Assembly: GCA_018058125.1 (NCBI GenBank)
Contig: JAGPCH010000003.1
Coordinates: forward strand, 1 to 17,753
DNA length: 17,753 nt
Reading direction: 5' to 3'
Source of the DNA: Ignavibacteria bacterium
GTDB taxonomy: Bacteria; Bacteroidota; Ignavibacteria; Tepidaquicellales; Tepidaquicellaceae
Made by a program: the position numbers and the translations under genes. The notes under the pieces are model-generated. The model saw only the letters and a program-made list of their open reading frames with translations, searched no databases and was not told the origin of the DNA. Positions 14,812-17,753 of this stretch are shown one piece after another (the first letter of the stretch is position 1; each line of letters starts with the position of its first letter).

Positions 14812-15732
14812 ATGAAAAAAATTTATTACATTTTAATTGTATTTATTGTTTTCTGCATGTCAACTGATTATGCATTTTCACAAAGGATTCTAATAGATCA
14901 GGATTTTGAAAATGCGGGTTTTAGTCAGGATAGTCTGCCAACAGGATGGTATCAGACAGATGTGGATGGTACCGGACTTGCTGGTGTAGTCTGGGCTGTA
15001 AGAGATTCAGGGTTAGCATATCCTGCAGGAACAAATGCAATATACGCAACACGAGCTTTTGAAAGTCTCAGAAGTTTAACAATCGGCTGGAGAGCCGGTG
15101 ATCCGGTAGCTGATGACTGGGTTTTCACTAATGTCATGAATATTGAAGCCGGAGACAGCTTAATATTTATGATGACACTTGGAAGTAATTCTGAAACTGT
15201 ATACATTGATACAATGCAGGTGCATGTTTGCTCCGATCAGGATCCGGCTTTTTCTATTGCTAAGTTAGCTACAATCAGAAGCGCGGATTCATTGAACGGT
15301 TGGGTTAAATATAAATTTGATCTAAGCGCATATGCAGGACAATCAATTTGTATTGCATTCAGATATTACATGAATACAACTGTTGACGGATTACTTTGTT
15401 ATATTGATAATGTATTTGTCGGAAACGGAAAATCAGTTGGAATTACACAAACCGGAACCAACATTCCTGACAAGTTTGCTTTAAATCAGAATTATCCTAA
15501 TCCATTTAATCCGACAACAAAAATAAATTTTGATCTTGCAAAAGCTTCAAATGTGAAATTAACGGTTTATAATTCCATGGGACAGGTAGTAATGGATCTT
15601 TTTAACGGAAATAAACCTGCCGGTTCTTATCAGGCGGAATTTGACGGTAATTCACTTGCAAGTGGTACATATTTTTACAGACTGGAAACTGACTTCTTTA
15701 CACAGACAAAGAAAATGCAGCTCATCAAATAA
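14812..15732 (+). CDS. T9SS type A sorting domain protein with choice-of-anchor J-like domain
   Basis: A 306-residue secreted protein with three parts. The signal peptide covers about 1-24 (KKIYYILIVFIVFCMST, cleavage near FSQ). The central domain (about 25-205) begins LIDQDFENAGFSQDSLPTGW and contains WAVRDSG, DDWVFTN and YIDNVFVG, the pattern of choice-of-anchor J/cleaved-adhesin domains, which are jelly-roll binding modules. The C-terminal T9SS signal (about 209-306) has NQNYPNPFNPTTKI (226-239), LTVYNSMGQVV and GTYFYRLET, and ends KKMQLIK. The protein should be exported by Sec, then secreted and fixed to the surface by T9SS. It sits between nuoB and nuoC, only 29 bases after nuoB with no clear promoter, and is followed by a strong terminator. 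Its ligand is unknown. Confidence 0.9.
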   Translation: MKKIYYILIVFIVFCMSTDYAFSQRILIDQDFENAGFSQDSLPTGWYQTDVDGTGLAGVVWAVRDSGLAYPAGTNAIYATRAFESLRSLTIGWRAGDPVADDWVFTNVMNIEAGDSLIFMMTLGSNSETVYIDTMQVHVCSDQDPAFSIAKLATIRSADSLNGWVKYKFDLSAYAGQSICIAFRYYMNTTVDGLLCYIDNVFVGNGKSVGITQTGTNIPDKFALNQNYPNPFNPTTKINFDLAKASNVKLTVYNSMGQVVMDLFNGNKPAGSYQAEFDGNSLASGTYFYRLETDFFTQTKKMQLIK

Positions 15733-15769
15733 ATTTTTTAAGGCCAGTTTCAAATTGTTTTAAAAACAT

Positions 15770-15799
15770 AACCCGCTTATTTTAATAAGCGGGTTTTTT
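15770..15799 (+). terminator. Intrinsic terminator after the T9SS cargo gene
   Basis: AACCCGCTTATT (15770-15781) pairs perfectly with AATAAGCGGGTT (15784-15795), giving about ten stem pairs once a loop is allowed. The stem runs straight into a T tract to 15799. It ends 48 bases before nuoC and would separate nuoAB plus the cargo gene from nuoCD. The A run before it is short (TAAAAACATAA), so it should act mainly on the plus strand. Confidence 0.9.
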
Positions 15800-15847
15800 G
15801 TAGTTTAAAATAAATATTATATTAAGTAAGTTTACCCAAAATAAATT

Positions 15848-16330
15848 ATGACCGGCGACAGACAAAACCTTCTAAAAACAAAACTTCAGAATTTCAACAT
15901 AGAATATACCGATGTTAACGGAACCCCGGCTTTCTGCATAATGAAAGACGATATAATAAATGTTTGCAATATTCTGAAAAATGACGAATCACTCAGATTT
16001 GATTCATGTGTCGATGGTGTAAGCGTTGACAGATTTACAAAAAAAGACAGATTTGAAATGATATACAATCTGCTTTCTCTTGAAAACAATGAACGGATTT
16101 TCATAAAGATCCGGCTGGACAGCAAAAAGCCTCAAATGGAAAGTCTGTCATCTGTATGGAGATCGGCTAACTGGTATGAAAGAGAAGCTTATGATATGAT
16201 GGGTATTGATTTTTTAAATCACCCTGATCTGAGAAGGATGTATATGCCTGATGAATTTGAATATTATCCTTTAAGAAAAGATTTTCCTTTGATGGGAATC
16301 CCGGATTCAATCCCATTACCTAATAAATAA
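15848..16330 (+). CDS. nuoC: NADH-quinone oxidoreductase subunit C
   Basis: A 160-residue soluble subunit of the complex I peripheral arm (30-kDa subunit family). The C-terminal signature is clear: SANWYEREAYDMMGIDF (106-122), NHPDLRRMYMPDE (124-136) and YYPLRKDFPL (139-148). The N-terminal half is the usual variable alpha/beta part. The length fits stand-alone NuoC, so it is not fused to NuoD. It carries no cofactor but helps to join the iron-sulfur arm and NuoD. It starts 48 bases after the terminator, so a promoter should lie at about 15800-15847, where only weak candidates are seen (TAAGTTTA at 15827-15834). nuoD follows after 64 bases. Confidence 0.95.
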   Translation: MTGDRQNLLKTKLQNFNIEYTDVNGTPAFCIMKDDIINVCNILKNDESLRFDSCVDGVSVDRFTKKDRFEMIYNLLSLENNERIFIKIRLDSKKPQMESLSSVWRSANWYEREAYDMMGIDFLNHPDLRRMYMPDEFEYYPLRKDFPLMGIPDSIPLPNK

Positions 16331-16360
16331 AATTTTGATTTAGAAAATGTTAATATATTA

Positions 16361-16388
16361 TTAACTACTAACTATTAACTACTAACTG
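16361..16388 (+). repeat. Two-copy 14-bp tandem repeat upstream of nuoD
   Basis: TTAACTACTAACTA (16361-16374) is followed directly by TTAACTACTAACTG (16375-16388), identical at 13 of 14 positions. Each unit is itself built from TTAACTA and CTAACT-like pieces. The repeat ends six bases before the nuoD ATG, so it occupies most of the 64-base nuoC-nuoD gap and includes the site where a ribosome would bind. Confidence 0.85.
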
Positions 16389-16394
16389 AAAAGT

Positions 16395-17672
16395 ATGTCT
16401 AACACAATCTATAAGGATCTTGAAGAAAACAAACCTGATATCAAAAGATCAAAAATACTCGAAGCTCTTGAGACAGAGGATCTGAGCGTTTCTTTTAATG
16501 ATGCTCTTGATAATGAGATGGTTTTAAATATGGGACCTCAGCATCCCGCGACCCACGGAGTTTTAAGACTGCTCATAAGTCTTGACGGTGAGACCGTTAT
16601 GAAATGCATTCCCGAGCTCGGATATCTGCACAGAGGTTATGAAAAACTTGCTGAAGCATCTACTTATCATGAATTCATCCCCCACACCGACAGACTGGAT
16701 TATTTATCACCAATGGCTAATAATGTTGCATACGCTCTTGCTGTTGAAAAACTTATAGACCTTGAAATTCCCGAAAGAGGAAAATATATCAGAGTTATCA
16801 TAGCCGAACTTGCCCGGATACAGTCGCATTTACTTGCAATGGGTGCACTTGTAATGGACATTGGAGCAGTTACTCCTTTCCTTTGGGCAATCAGAGAACG
16901 TGAAAAAATTCTTGACCTTTATGATGTTATCTGCGGAGCAAGATTTACGACTTCCTATACAAGAATAGGAGGCGTAGCTCAGGATATTCCCGACAGCGCT
17001 TTAAACGGGATAAAAATATTCATTGAAGAATTTTCCGCTAAGCTTCAGGAGATCCGGGATCTTGTCGAAAGAAATAAAATATTCATAGAAAGGTGTGAAG
17101 GTATCGGACATTTGCCTAAACAGGATTGCATTGATCTTGGTCTGACCGGTCCTTTACTGAGAGCATGCGGAGTGGAAAGAGATCTGAGAAGACAGGATCC
17201 TTATCTTGTCTATGACAAACTCGATTTCAAGATTCCGACTTATACTGACAGTGATTGTCTTTCAAGATATTATGTAAGGGTTGAAGAATTGGTTGAATCC
17301 ATAAAAATACTCAAGCAGTGTCTTGAAAAGATTCCGCAGGGATCTCATAATGCTCTTCAGACAAAAAAGGTATTACCAAAGAAAGAAAGAGTCTATACAA
17401 AGATGGAAGAACTTATTCACGATTTTATGATAATCAATTTCGGTGTAAATCCTCCAAAGAGAGAATCATATTCAGCCATCGAAGCTTCCAAAGGCGAACT
17501 CGGATTTTATTTTATCAGCGACGGAACAGGTAATCCATGGAGACTGAAGATCCGTTCACCGAGTTTTTGCAACTTACAGGGACTTGCTCCTATGATGAAG
17601 AACTGCATGATCTCGGATACAGTAGTAATTATAGGAAGTGTTGATCCTGTGATGGGTGAAGCAGACAAGTAA
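16395..17672 (+). CDS. nuoD: NADH-quinone oxidoreductase subunit D
   Basis: A 425-residue 49-kDa-type subunit that forms the quinone pocket of complex I with NuoB. Visible motifs are NMGPQHPATHGVLR (45-58, His50 and His54), LGYLHRGYEKL (75-85), YHEFIPHTDRLDYLSPM (91-107, with the quinone-site Tyr91) and, at the end, IIGSVDPVMGEADK. The N-terminus carries about 40 residues before the conserved core, rich in charged residues (YKDLEENKPDIKRSKILEA). This is longer than in many bacteria but keeps one clean frame from the ATG. AAAAG just before the ATG is at most a weak ribosome site. The hydrogenase-type Cys ligands are absent, as expected for complex I. The gene is complete; later nuo genes would lie outside the window. 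Confidence 0.96.
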   Translation: MSNTIYKDLEENKPDIKRSKILEALETEDLSVSFNDALDNEMVLNMGPQHPATHGVLRLLISLDGETVMKCIPELGYLHRGYEKLAEASTYHEFIPHTDRLDYLSPMANNVAYALAVEKLIDLEIPERGKYIRVIIAELARIQSHLLAMGALVMDIGAVTPFLWAIREREKILDLYDVICGARFTTSYTRIGGVAQDIPDSALNGIKIFIEEFSAKLQEIRDLVERNKIFIERCEGIGHLPKQDCIDLGLTGPLLRACGVERDLRRQDPYLVYDKLDFKIPTYTDSDCLSRYYVRVEELVESIKILKQCLEKIPQGSHNALQTKKVLPKKERVYTKMEELIHDFMIINFGVNPPKRESYSAIEASKGELGFYFISDGTGNPWRLKIRSPSFCNLQGLAPMMKNCMISDTVVIIGSVDPVMGEADK

Positions 17673-17683
17673 AAAGTATCTAG

Positions 17684-17697
17684 TCCGCCACGGCGGA
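17684..17697. repeat. GC-rich palindrome after nuoD
   Basis: TCCGCC and GGCGGA flank a two-base AC centre, making a 14-base palindrome eleven bases after the nuoD stop. It is strikingly GC-rich for this window and continues into ATTGGAGAATGTAGTGAG, which is unlike local spacer sequence. There is no T tract, so it is not a standard terminator. It may be one copy of a dispersed palindromic element. No gene start is seen in the last 81 bases. Confidence 0.6.
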
Positions 17698-17753
17698 TTG
17701 GAGAATGTAGTGAGCGGAGTAAATGTTATAAAAATTTAAATCCAAAATCAAAG

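Noticed and set aside
15797..15834. Bacteroidota-type promoter for nuoC (TTTG and TAAGTTTA)
   Set aside because: The -7-like box has a mismatch at its last base and the spacing to TTTG is 26 bases, longer than the usual 19-21, so it was not listed as a feature.
16361..16388. CRISPR-like reading of the repeat before nuoD
   Set aside because: There are only two short adjacent copies with no spacers and no cas genes.

Overview
The window looks like a chromosomal piece of a Bacteroidota/Chlorobiota-type bacterium, most likely of the Ignavibacteria lineage. The reasons are AT-rich DNA, few recognisable Shine-Dalgarno sites, two PorV/PorQ-family outer-membrane proteins, and a type IX secretion (T9SS) sorting domain with the YPNPFNPTT signature that is especially common in Ignavibacteria. 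The taxonomic call is inference; no rRNA or other strong marker is present.

Left part (1-6590, nearly all minus strand): a surface-polysaccharide block. Read in transcription order it holds a GT39/ArnT-like membrane glycosyltransferase, a FemAB/GNAT-like acyltransferase, a nucleotide-sugar epimerase/dehydratase, an amidohydrolase, a GT-B-like glycosyltransferase, and the N-terminal part of a Wzx-type flippase that runs off the left edge. A small DUF952 gene on the plus strand sits inside this block and shares a CTAA stop-codon overlap with the amidohydrolase gene.

Middle part (6610-11956, minus strand): a cell-envelope block upstream of, and apparently continuous with, the polysaccharide genes. 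It contains an outer-membrane barrel protein, a lipoprotein, a beta-propeller protein with a T9SS-like C-terminal domain, and two adjacent PorV/PorQ-family barrels. PorV + PorV/Q + propeller-with-CTD recalls the PorU-V-Q-Z attachment complex, which joins T9SS cargo to A-type LPS in Porphyromonas. Its position next to glycan genes is the most interesting pattern in the window.

Right part (12081-17753, plus strand): a long-chain acyl-CoA ligase gene, then respiratory complex I genes nuoA, nuoB, nuoC and nuoD. A T9SS cargo gene followed by a strong intrinsic terminator separates nuoAB from nuoCD. The remaining nuo genes would lie beyond the right edge. The acyl-CoA ligase and the minus-strand envelope block diverge from a 124-bp spacer that holds a palindrome and candidate promoters.

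Four genes need TTG starts, and the lipoprotein lacks any good start codon. No rRNA, tRNA, CRISPR array or insertion sequence was seen. No gene-free stretch exceeds 300 bases; the longest is the 219 bases at 1655-1873.
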